A DNA stretch of 64,000 bases from Rosettibacter sp037481715 (GTDB taxonomy: Bacteria > Bacteroidota > Ignavibacteria > Ignavibacteriales > Melioribacteraceae), in assembly GCA_037481715.1 (NCBI GenBank), contig JBBFLD010000011.1, forward strand, positions 28,321-92,320, given 5' to 3'. Below, piece by piece: positions 1 to 8,029 of the stretch; position 1 is the stretch's first letter, and every line of letters starts with the position of its first letter. Under the pieces are notes generated by a model that worked only from the letters and a program-made list of their open reading frames with translations, was not told the DNA's origin and did no database searches. Both the position numbers and the translations under genes were made by a program.

Positions 1-891
1 ATGCTTGTGCTCTTAACATTCTCGTCAGCATTTGCACTTTTTGTAAATGGAGAAATTGCTTATTCAATTCTTAAAGGAAGGAAAAGTTTTATTGGTGCTT
101 ATGTTGCACATATTGGAATTGCACTTTTTCTTGTTGGGGTTGTTGCAACCGGCGGTTATTCAAAACATCAACAAATAGATTTGGTCAAAGGAGAAAAAGC
201 AAATCTTTTTGGTTATGAACTTACATTTACAGGTTATCAGCCAATTGAAGGCGGCAAAAAGTATGCATTTAATGTAATGGTCAAAAAAGGAAATTCAGTT
301 CGTCAAGCCTCGCCAGTAATGTATATCGCAGAATTTAATAACAGTTTGATGAGAGAACCTGATATTCTTGTTGGTCTTACAAAAGATTTTTATGTAGCCC
401 CAATTGCTTATGATGAAACAAATTCATCATCCACTTCTTCTGTTCAGATGAAAAAAGGGGAAACATATAACTACAAAAACATTCAAATTACTTTTACGAA
501 TTTTGTTCTGCCAAAAGACATGAGTGCAATGATGAGCGGAGGAAACTTTAAAATTGGTGTAAGCTTGAAACTTAATTATGATGGTAAATCAGAAATAATT
601 GAACCATATATGGAAAATACAGGCGAGGGACCACAATTTTATCCAGCAGAATCTCAAGCAGCAGATTTGAAAGTTTACATCAACAATATGAATGCATCTC
701 AAGGAATGGTAGAACTTACTTTTGATTCACTCTCAAATAAATCAGAAGAAAAATCTGCTCCAAAAGAAATTCTTACTATTGAAGCAAGTGTTAAACCTTT
801 TATCAGTTTAATCTGGCTTGGTGTTGCTGTAATGGTTATTGGTTTCGTGATTTCTGCATATAGAAGGTCAAAAGAATCTTTGCAGGAATGA
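1..891 (+). CDS. ccmF: Cytochrome c-type biogenesis protein CcmF, C-terminal part (5' truncated by window)
   Basis: Haem lyase subunit for cytochrome c maturation at the inner membrane. The visible part starts inside a membrane region and has a second hydrophobic segment (about residues 30-50, with a GAYVAHIGIALFLVG stretch). A periplasmic beta-rich domain follows, and a last transmembrane helix lies near residues 265-287. This order (membrane helices, periplasmic domain, final helix) matches the CcmF/NrfE C-terminus. CcmF proteins usually exceed 600 residues, so the ATG at base 1 is probably internal and the gene continues upstream of the window. The stop overlaps the next start (ATGA), suggesting co-translation with the TPR/SPOR gene. 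Multihaem cytochromes such as the one near 62 kb would need this system. Confidence 0.75.
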   Translation: MLVLLTFSSAFALFVNGEIAYSILKGRKSFIGAYVAHIGIALFLVGVVATGGYSKHQQIDLVKGEKANLFGYELTFTGYQPIEGGKKYAFNVMVKKGNSVRQASPVMYIAEFNNSLMREPDILVGLTKDFYVAPIAYDETNSSSTSSVQMKKGETYNYKNIQITFTNFVLPKDMSAMMSGGNFKIGVSLKLNYDGKSEIIEPYMENTGEGPQFYPAESQAADLKVYINNMNASQGMVELTFDSLSNKSEEKSAPKEILTIEASVKPFISLIWLGVAVMVIGFVISAYRRSKESLQE

Positions 892-1535
892 AAAAATTTT
901 TATTGATATTTCTTTTTATTAATGTTACTGCATACTCTCAGAATATTGATATAACCGAAGCATTAAATGAAATTGACAACGGAAATATTCAAAAAGCTGA
1001 GAGTATGCTTTTAAAATTCAAATCAGAAAATCCTTCCGACCCTTCTGTTTTATATCTTGATGCACTTCTAACTAAAAACGGCGAAGACGCATTAAAAAAA
1101 TATTTATACCTATATGAAAAATTTCCCAACTACAAATTTAATGATGCGGTTTTGTTTAAGATTTTTTCTTATTACTATTCTATTGGACTTTATAAAACAG
1201 CTGCCAAATATTTAAATGAATTGAAAAATAAATTTCCTGAATCTTCATTTATAAGTTATGCAAATAGAAACCAGCCCGATTCTATTCCGATTGAAAATAA
1301 AAAATTTACTATTCAAGCCGGTGCTTTTTTGATAGCGGATAATGCAAAAAGATTAAGTGAGATCTTGAAAAAAGATGGTTATTACACTGAAATAACTTCA
1401 AAAGAAGTTGGAGGAAGTATTTTAACTGTTGTTAATTGCGGTCAATTTTCAAACGAAGAAGAAGCAAATAAAGCACTGCTTGAACTTGAAGAGAAATATA
1501 AAATAAAGGGAAGGATAATTGTTCTAAATAATTGA
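888..1535 (+). CDS. Secreted TPR-like protein with C-terminal SPOR domain
   Basis: 215 residues. A short signal peptide ends near residue 17. Residues about 20-125 are helical, with spacing typical of tetratricopeptide-like repeats. Residues about 140-214 look like a SPOR domain: it opens with FTIQAGAF, has alternating beta/alpha character, and ends with a strand carrying the GQF motif. SPOR domains bind denuded peptidoglycan glycan strands, so a periplasmic cell-wall location is likely. The start overlaps the ccmF stop by 4 bases. The stop lies only 2 bases from the end of the convergent LOG-family gene, and no terminator hairpin fits between them. The exact role is unknown. Confidence 0.7.
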   Translation: MKKFLLIFLFINVTAYSQNIDITEALNEIDNGNIQKAESMLLKFKSENPSDPSVLYLDALLTKNGEDALKKYLYLYEKFPNYKFNDAVLFKIFSYYYSIGLYKTAAKYLNELKNKFPESSFISYANRNQPDSIPIENKKFTIQAGAFLIADNAKRLSEILKKDGYYTEITSKEVGGSILTVVNCGQFSNEEEANKALLELEEKYKIKGRIIVLNN

Positions 1536-1537
1536 AA

Positions 1538-2071
1538 TTATTCTTTCAGTTTTTCAATTATATAATCAGCACAATCATCAATTTCATCAAAACACTTTAC
1601 CAATCCTGTTTTTCTATGTTCTCTTTTAATTTGTTCTTCCATTAAATGAACAATTTCTTTCCACATTGTGCCATGACATGCAACAGGTTTTTCGATAAGC
1701 ATATTTTTATTTATTAATTCCCATACAACTGCAAGTTCAACAAGAGTGCCTGTCCCTCCGTTTAAAATTACAAATGCATCACCGTACTCAATTAATTTTT
1801 TTAGGCGTTCGAAAAGAGTATCGCATTTTATTTCTTTTGTAAGATATTTACTTGGAACGGCGTTGTAAATACTCAATGTAATGCCTAATGCTTCTGCACC
1901 TTCTTCGGTTGCTCCTTTTGAAACTGCATCCATAATTCCTTGAAAGCCACCTGTGCAAACATTAAATCCATTGGCAGCCAATATTTTGCCCAGCCGATAA
2001 GCAATTTCATATTCATAATCTCCTGGACGCGGAATTGAACTGCCGAATACTGTTACAAATTTTTTCTTCAT
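1538..2071 (-). CDS. LOG family protein (TIGR00730-like Rossmann fold)
   Basis: 177 residues, a full-length Rossmann-type LOG protein. It opens with a FVTVFGSS strand-turn and has CTGGFQGIMDA in the second glycine-rich loop. The family signature near residues 104-112 reads NGGTGTLVE. Proven members hydrolyse nucleoside 5'-monophosphates such as cytokinin ribotides to base plus ribose 5-phosphate; the usual signature is PGGxGTxxE. Here the proline is replaced by asparagine, while the GGxGT core and glutamate remain. It is probably a cytosolic nucleotide-processing enzyme of unknown substrate. The stop of this gene lies next to the convergent SPOR gene, and the nuclease gene ends at its start, suggesting co-transcription downstream of the nuclease. 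Confidence 0.75.
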   Translation of the reverse strand: MKKKFVTVFGSSIPRPGDYEYEIAYRLGKILAANGFNVCTGGFQGIMDAVSKGATEEGAEALGITLSIYNAVPSKYLTKEIKCDTLFERLKKLIEYGDAFVILNGGTGTLVELAVVWELINKNMLIEKPVACHGTMWKEIVHLMEEQIKREHRKTGLVKCFDEIDDCADYIIEKLKE

Positions 2072-2895
2072 CAGTAATTTACTTTTGGTTTGTTTGCTTC
2101 AATCCATGCAGAATAAATTAGAGAAGCAAGAGAAAATGCAGCCTGCTCAAATTTGTCTATAGTCAAATTTTTTGTTCGAAACCATAAGATTCGGTAATAA
2201 TCATCATCATATTTTCCATTGCTGATTTTTGATGCATGTTTATCTGCAGAAAGCAAAATGTCAACTTCAAAGTTTGATTCGTAGATATAATTGAATACAA
2301 AATCTGTAATATCAGCAACATAAACAGGTGAAATGATTTTCAAATTTTTTTCAATGTCATTTAAATGTCGGTCAACCATTTCAATTTCGTATCTAAAATG
2401 AACACCTTTTTGAGAAGAAAGTTGACCATTATAATTCATAGTAGAATGAAGTGGTTGATGTCCATCGGCAACATAATGAGCAAGGTCAGATGTGTATAAT
2501 AAAATTTTATCTTTGTTATTTTCTTTAAATGCTTCAACAAGATGTGAGTAAGTTGAAACTGTTGCCCATGGTAAAATTCCTTGAGCAGTAACAGTGCTGT
2601 CGCCGTAAATTTTTTTAAGTGAGTCAATGGATATAATCATATTTCCATTTAGAAATTCTTTATAGTAATCTATGTCAATAAAATGTTTTGTCGGTTCTGA
2701 AGGGTCATCTTTCTTTCGATAATCCGGGTCAACGGAATGCTGAATTATTGCAGATTTAAAATCGTCTGAAAAATTTATTTCTTTCTGTAAAATTAAAAGA
2801 GCTTGTTTTGTAATTAATTTATGACCATTGTCTCCCCAGGCAAAATTGAAAATTGTTGGGAGAAAAACGAAAAAAAGCAGAAATGATTTTTTCAT
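2071..2895 (-). CDS. S1/P1-type zinc nuclease, secreted
   Basis: 274 residues. The signal peptide is followed directly by the sequence WGDNGH (W20, H25). In the S1/P1 family the mature N-terminal Trp itself ligates zinc, so cleavage just before W20 is expected. Further zinc ligands are visible in HFIDIDYY and in the HYVADGHQPLH motif (His, Asp, His). The family cleaves single-stranded DNA/RNA and 3'-nucleotides; related members are phospholipases C. The product is probably periplasmic or secreted and used for nucleic-acid scavenging. The stop touches the start of the LOG-family gene (base 2071), and the YjbQ-type gene ends 2 bases before its start, so the three genes form a compact minus-strand unit. 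Confidence 0.82.
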   Translation of the reverse strand: MKKSFLLFFVFLPTIFNFAWGDNGHKLITKQALLILQKEINFSDDFKSAIIQHSVDPDYRKKDDPSEPTKHFIDIDYYKEFLNGNMIISIDSLKKIYGDSTVTAQGILPWATVSTYSHLVEAFKENNKDKILLYTSDLAHYVADGHQPLHSTMNYNGQLSSQKGVHFRYEIEMVDRHLNDIEKNLKIISPVYVADITDFVFNYIYESNFEVDILLSADKHASKISNGKYDDDYYRILWFRTKNLTIDKFEQAAFSLASLIYSAWIEANKPKVNY

Positions 2896-2897
2896 GA

Positions 2898-3317
2898 TTA
2901 TTGTCCTATAAATTGTGCAATGATGTTTCTTCTTCTTGGTCTGTTGTCAAAATCAATTAAGACAATTTGCTGCCAAGTGCCAAGCAACAGTTTTGAATCA
3001 ATAAAAGGAATTTGAAGAGAACCGCCTTGAAGTGATGCTCGCACATGAGCATGTCCATTGTTATCATGCCATGTTTCGTTATGATGGTAATGATGATTAG
3101 ATGGTGCAATCTTTTCAAAAAACTCAGGATAATCTTTAAGAAGTCCTGGTTCATATTCAATTGTTGTAATTCCGGAGGTTGAACCTGGAGCAAAAATTAG
3201 AACATTGCCTTCTTTCATTCCAGTTTCGTTTAATCTGGATTGAACTTCAGAAGTAATATCAATAATATCATTAAATCCGTTTGTGTTTACAGTAAACATA
3301 AATGTTTTGATATACAT
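2898..3317 (-). CDS. YjbQ / UPF0047 family protein
   Basis: 139 residues, the standard size of the UPF0047/YjbQ family. Characteristic features are the FAPGSTSGITTIEYEPGL segment and the His-rich NHHYHHNETWHDNNGHAH stretch. The domain closes with LLLGTWQQIVLIDFDNRPRRR. Family members form trimeric beta-barrels; some rescue thiamine-phosphate synthase mutants, and the true physiological role is unsettled. No signal peptide is seen, so it is cytosolic. It is probably the first gene of the minus-strand YjbQ-nuclease-LOG unit. Confidence 0.85.
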   Translation of the reverse strand: MYIKTFMFTVNTNGFNDIIDITSEVQSRLNETGMKEGNVLIFAPGSTSGITTIEYEPGLLKDYPEFFEKIAPSNHHYHHNETWHDNNGHAHVRASLQGGSLQIPFIDSKLLLGTWQQIVLIDFDNRPRRRNIIAQFIGQ

Positions 3318-3456
3318 ATTTCTAAACCTGTTTAATAATTCTATCCATAAATTTACAAAAATAATACAGGTTAAAACAGAAAGAGCATGTAAAATTCTTT
3401 CTTACATGAATAAAAAATTTCATGAAAATATTGTGGGGTTTATTGTAAATAATAAA

Positions 3457-3726
3457 TTACTTTTTCTTTCTTGACAAAGCAAAACCTCCAAATCCACCCA
3501 CAATTGCAATATAAAAACCGAAATCGTACCACCAGCCAGTATTGTTAACTTCATAGACTCTGATATTGTTATTAAATAATCCCCAAACAAGTGTAACAGG
3601 TGCAATCCAGCCATGCCAGATGCCATCAAGAAATCCAGCTTTTCTTGATTGATTATACTTTCCGCCGCCAGGCGCACATGAAGATAGAATAAATGCAATA
3701 AAAAGTATTCCTAATATTTTTTTCAT
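3457..3726 (-). CDS. Small predicted lipoprotein with C-terminal membrane helix
   Basis: 89 residues. The N-terminal lipoprotein signal ends with a lipobox-like LSSC (Cys at residue 17). A middle segment rich in Trp and Gly follows (DGIWHGWIAP, TGWWYDFG). A glycine-rich hydrophobic segment leads to a basic RKKK end, which suggests a membrane helix. Small proteins of this pattern occur as conserved hypotheticals in several phyla, but I do not recognise a function. About 140 bases separate it from the YjbQ-type gene downstream, with no clear hairpin. Confidence 0.6.
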   Translation of the reverse strand: MKKILGILFIAFILSSCAPGGGKYNQSRKAGFLDGIWHGWIAPVTLVWGLFNNNIRVYEVNNTGWWYDFGFYIAIVGGFGGFALSRKKK

Positions 3727-3891
3727 AGTTTATTCCAGAATTATTTGATAATCACTTCAGATTATAAAATAATTTTTCGTCACAAACAATTTTTAAATAC
3801 AATAAAAATAGTTGATGGTTATTTATGGAAAGCATTAATAATTATAAAGTTAGGAAGGCAACATTGAAAAAATTTTTTTGAACAGAATATT

Positions 3892-5433
3892 TTACTCCGG
3901 CAAATTTATTCTGAACCAATCTACATCTACGAATCCACCAGTATTTTTTGTAGCATAATTGAATATACAAAATTTATTTCCTGTAAAAATAGAAAGATTA
4001 AACTGCATCAATAAATTATTCCCAAGTTGTTTGAATGTTTGATTATCGATGCTGTAAGCAAAGGAAGCTTTGCTGGTTCCATATTCTGCCATTGCTCTCA
4101 AATAAATTATTGAAGAATTAATTTCTGTAGAATCAATTAAAGAACCATTATTAATCATTATGACATATTTTTTCCCGTTATTATTTTTAATACCAATGAA
4201 TGCATAAGGGTCCTGAAATACCGCCAGTCCAGCGATATCACCATCTTTCATACTGTCAATATGCATTTTAATTGTTGCAGTAGTTACAAAAGTTTTTGAG
4301 TAATATGCAAAAATTCTTTGTGTAAGTGTGTTTCGTGCTTCTCTTAAATTAGAAACAACTTTGACAGTTCTGAGTCTTAAAAAACCAGGATTTTCTGTCA
4401 ACGACCATTTTGATGGTTCGGGGTTATGATTCCACCCCCATTGTAATCCTAATTTTGTGCTGTCAAATTCATCTGATGTTGGCAAAATTTTTATTGGATA
4501 ATTTTTGCCAACATTAGGTTTTCTGTATGTAATTACACCTTTTCCATTAATTCCAGCTAAGGGCCAATCATCAATCCATGTTATAGGCTGTAAAGATGGG
4601 AAGCGGCCAAAGGCGCCCCCATCTTGAAAAATTATTGTCCACCATTCTCCGGTTTGAGTTTGAATAAGAGCTCCCTGATGTAAACCAGTACCTAAATAGG
4701 AAGTATCTCTTATTACAATTTTTTGTTCATACGGTCCATAAATATTTTTAGAGCGAAGTGCAACCTGAAATCCATCTCTTCCACCATAAGTGCAATATAA
4801 ATAGTAATAACCGTTTATTTTGTAAACATGTGTGCCTTCAAGACCAGGGCGAATGTTTCCAGTAAAAACCAAAACATCATCTCCCTTTGGATGAAAATTT
4901 GTATCGAGTTCAGTTACGTAAATTTTATTATATCCATGAGCAACATAAATTTTCCCATCGTCATCAAAAAATAATCCGGGGTCATAAAATCCTTTTGGGA
5001 GCTTTCTTATTTGCCATGGTCCTTCGGGTTTATCAGCTGTGCATAAAAAACCGCCTTCATCAAGTGTAATGAATAATAAATAAAATTTTCCATTATGATA
5101 TTTGAAGCTAGTTGCCCACTGCCCATGAGAATATCTATTACAGCCTTCAAGATTATAACACGGACTGAAATCAAATCTTTCTACAGCATTAGCACAATAT
5201 TCCCAGTTAACAAGGTCATAGGACTTTAATATTGTAACACCTGGAAAAATAAACATTGTTGTTGTAACCATGTAATAAACAGAATCAACACGAATTACAT
5301 CAGGGTCAGGAAAGTCTGAATAAATTATTGGATTAGTGTATGTTCCATCTCCGTTATCACTGCATAAATTTTGTGCTTCTAAATTTCCAAGCAGAGCAAT
5401 TAAGATTATTATTTTATATAAAAGTAATCTCAT
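3892..5433 (-). CDS. GH43 family glycosidase (beta-xylosidase / arabinofuranosidase type)
   Basis: 513 residues: signal peptide (cleaved near residue 20), five-bladed GH43 catalytic domain (about 33-315), and a C-terminal concanavalin-like beta-sandwich (about 320-510) as in GH43 beta-xylosidases. The catalytic set can be traced: D43 in FPDPDV (general base), D151 in YDPGLF (pKa modulator) and E199 in GLEGTHVYK (acid). It probably removes xylose or arabinose from xylo-oligosaccharides. There is no type IX sorting module, so a periplasmic site is likely. It is the last gene of a three-gene unit (GH43-GH10-GH43), 13 bases after the xylanase stop. Subfamily and exact specificity cannot be fixed from sequence inspection. 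Confidence 0.85.
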   Translation of the reverse strand: MRLLLYKIIILIALLGNLEAQNLCSDNGDGTYTNPIIYSDFPDPDVIRVDSVYYMVTTTMFIFPGVTILKSYDLVNWEYCANAVERFDFSPCYNLEGCNRYSHGQWATSFKYHNGKFYLLFITLDEGGFLCTADKPEGPWQIRKLPKGFYDPGLFFDDDGKIYVAHGYNKIYVTELDTNFHPKGDDVLVFTGNIRPGLEGTHVYKINGYYYLYCTYGGRDGFQVALRSKNIYGPYEQKIVIRDTSYLGTGLHQGALIQTQTGEWWTIIFQDGGAFGRFPSLQPITWIDDWPLAGINGKGVITYRKPNVGKNYPIKILPTSDEFDSTKLGLQWGWNHNPEPSKWSLTENPGFLRLRTVKVVSNLREARNTLTQRIFAYYSKTFVTTATIKMHIDSMKDGDIAGLAVFQDPYAFIGIKNNNGKKYVIMINNGSLIDSTEINSSIIYLRAMAEYGTSKASFAYSIDNQTFKQLGNNLLMQFNLSIFTGNKFCIFNYATKNTGGFVDVDWFRINLPE

Positions 5434-5446
5434 TGAGCTTCCAGCA

Positions 5447-7993
5447 TTATTTTATTAACATTAGTTTCTTTGTGGCTGAAAATTTATCAGCAGTTAATCT
5501 GTAGAGATATATTCCAGAACTGAGATTGCTTCCATCAAATTGAACTTTATAATGACCTGGTTGACGAATTCCTTCAAACAAAGTTTTTACTTCCTGTCCC
5601 AATAAATTGTATACTTTCAAACTGATATAACTTGTGTAAGGCACATCATAGCTTATTGTGGTTGATGGATTAAAAGGATTTGGATAATTATTGTACAAAT
5701 TAAATGCTTGAGGAATTTCAGACTTCTCTTCAACAGAAACTACAACCTTCACAGTATCAAGATAATTTCTTAACCAAACTAATGCTGGTCTTTCAGTTCC
5801 ATCAGTATTAATTAAATAAGCGCGTTGTTCATTTCTCCATAAGCCAGGTCTCCATCCCCAAAGAGTTATTCCTTTAACACCTGGATGTTCATATAATACA
5901 GGGAAAACTCGTTTGTATTCATTTAATTGAACATCATCAGTTGGACCATCAATATCTAACTCTGTTACATAAATTGGCAGACCGGTAGATGCTAAAGAAT
6001 CGAGATTTCGTTTCATTAGTAAAGCAGTAGCATTTGCTGTTGTGAATGCATGTCCTTGTACACCAATAGCATCAATTAAATTTTCTGATTGAAGTAATCT
6101 TATGAGTTTAAGATATTGTGAAGTGCTTGAAGTACTGTTGATAATGTTGTAATCATTTATCATTAATTTAGTTTTCTTTGGAAAGATTTCACGTGCCATT
6201 CTGAATGCATTAATTACCCAGTCCCAGCCGGTTGCACCATTACCACCGAGAGCATCTTTGTAATTTGCTCGTCCACTATTTCCATCAGGTGGATTATGAC
6301 CCGGCAAAGGTTCATTTACAACTTGTAAGAAATCAATATCGGGATATCTATTTGCAACAGCTTGATACCATTCACGAATTTCTTTTAGCTGTTCATCTTT
6401 GGGAAGTGAATTAATCCATGATGGTTGCTGAGCACCCCAGATAAGAACATGAAACATGAATGGAAAACCATTATCCTTTGCTAATTTATATGCTGCATCT
6501 AATGCAGTCCAGTTCATACTGTTTCTTACTCCTTCAACGCTGCCCCATTTACCGGAATTTTCCGGAATAACCTGATTCCAGTAGTATACAAAATTTTCTA
6601 TTTGAGAAGGACTATGAATATTTCCAACAAATTTAGGTTGCTTATGAGCTAATGGTGGACCGCTCCATGGAATAACAGGTTCAACAGGAATAGATGTACC
6701 TTCCTGAATACTGTCAAGATTTGCTACGGTGAATAATAAATTTGCTTTGCCAAATGCAATTTTGTCTATGTCCAATCCATCTTCACGGCTTGCAATTTGA
6801 AAAGTTTTGGTAAGACTATCCAGACTAACATAGAAGACATGTCCTTGAGCACCTGAGTAAGTATTTTTGGAAACATTCACCCATTTCCATACACCTGAGC
6901 CAACTGCACCTACATTATCAACAATATCAGTAGGATTGGAAAAACCAGCACCACCAAGTCCATTTACAAATACCCAATCAGCTCTTGCTGTATCGTTTTT
7001 AATACCAAAACCTCTTCCATAGAAAAAGCTGTCGTCGTTATATCCACCAGAACCAACACGAACACGCAAGAATAAATTGTAATGCCCAGAATCAGGAAAT
7101 GTAACTTGGTATGTTGCTATTCTGTTGCTGTCAGCTGGTGCTGTTAGTCCTGTATAATTAACTGTTGTTGTGATGTATGATATGTTTCCGTCCTGTTTAA
7201 TTATAAAATAGCTGCCAAGTTTTCCTGATTCAGCTTCGACCACGACTGGTTTATTTACAGCAGTAAGATTTGATGTGTTATACAAATAAGTAATTTCATC
7301 TGATGTTAATGCTTTATTGTAAATGTTGAATTCATAAATTTCTCCTTTCCATGTAGGGTCATTATCATAAACACTCTTAGCAAGATAGGCAAAGTTATTG
7401 CTAATGTTTGCAATTTTATTATTATCTGATAACGGTGTTATTGACTGAAGTTGTCCATCGATATACAATGTAATATTTTCTGAATCAATTGTACTTACCA
7501 TTTGATGAACATTGCCGTCATCCAGTTCTGGACCATCTACACCTGACTCGTTTGCCCATGGAGTTGATTCATCAAGACAGGAAATCGCTGCACGACTTTT
7601 ATCGTCGGCTCTTGCAGGGGTAATGAAAAAATAATTAACACCAATTGTATTTCTTGTATTACCAAAAGAAACAATCATATGAAAACCAGTGTTGCCTTTA
7701 GGAACAGACTTAAACCATATTTCAAATGTAAGAGCCTGATATTGATTAATAGAAATTGAATTTGCTGGCAACACAAGCCATGAATTTGATGCTGTGGTAT
7801 TGAGGGCACCATTAGAAATTTTGGCATTTCCTGCTAATGTTCCTGCAATACCTTTTATTTTATCTACAGCAGTTCCATCATCAAAAGTCCATGAGTGAAT
7901 TAAGTTACTTGCAACAGGATTGACCTGTGCAGATAAATCTAAATGAACTATTAATAATAAATAACTAATTAGAGTAAAAATTTTTTTAATCAT
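5447..7993 (-). CDS. GH10 endo-beta-1,4-xylanase, modular, type IX secreted
   Basis: 848 residues in clear modules: signal peptide (1-22), LamG/concanavalin-like domain (about 25-245), a carbohydrate-binding beta-sandwich of CBM35/malectin type (about 250-420, opening VVEAESGKLG), GH10 barrel (about 450-748), and a type IX sorting module (about 765-848, NNYPNPFNPSTTISY and ending KKLMLIK). Catalytic residues are visible: E561 in VVNEP (acid/base) and E678 in TELDIDG (nucleophile). It should cut the xylan backbone at or outside the cell surface. It is the only recognised endo-xylanase in the window, so it is the likely entry enzyme of the pathway. Gaps of 36 and 13 bases to its GH43 neighbours indicate one transcript. 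Confidence 0.93.
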   Translation of the reverse strand: MIKKIFTLISYLLLIVHLDLSAQVNPVASNLIHSWTFDDGTAVDKIKGIAGTLAGNAKISNGALNTTASNSWLVLPANSISINQYQALTFEIWFKSVPKGNTGFHMIVSFGNTRNTIGVNYFFITPARADDKSRAAISCLDESTPWANESGVDGPELDDGNVHQMVSTIDSENITLYIDGQLQSITPLSDNNKIANISNNFAYLAKSVYDNDPTWKGEIYEFNIYNKALTSDEITYLYNTSNLTAVNKPVVVEAESGKLGSYFIIKQDGNISYITTTVNYTGLTAPADSNRIATYQVTFPDSGHYNLFLRVRVGSGGYNDDSFFYGRGFGIKNDTARADWVFVNGLGGAGFSNPTDIVDNVGAVGSGVWKWVNVSKNTYSGAQGHVFYVSLDSLTKTFQIASREDGLDIDKIAFGKANLLFTVANLDSIQEGTSIPVEPVIPWSGPPLAHKQPKFVGNIHSPSQIENFVYYWNQVIPENSGKWGSVEGVRNSMNWTALDAAYKLAKDNGFPFMFHVLIWGAQQPSWINSLPKDEQLKEIREWYQAVANRYPDIDFLQVVNEPLPGHNPPDGNSGRANYKDALGGNGATGWDWVINAFRMAREIFPKKTKLMINDYNIINSTSSTSQYLKLIRLLQSENLIDAIGVQGHAFTTANATALLMKRNLDSLASTGLPIYVTELDIDGPTDDVQLNEYKRVFPVLYEHPGVKGITLWGWRPGLWRNEQRAYLINTDGTERPALVWLRNYLDTVKVVVSVEEKSEIPQAFNLYNNYPNPFNPSTTISYDVPYTSYISLKVYNLLGQEVKTLFEGIRQPGHYKVQFDGSNLSSGIYLYRLTADKFSATKKLMLIK

Positions 7994-8029
7994 TTTGATT
8001 CCCCATTATTAATTAAAACTTTTCTGAGA

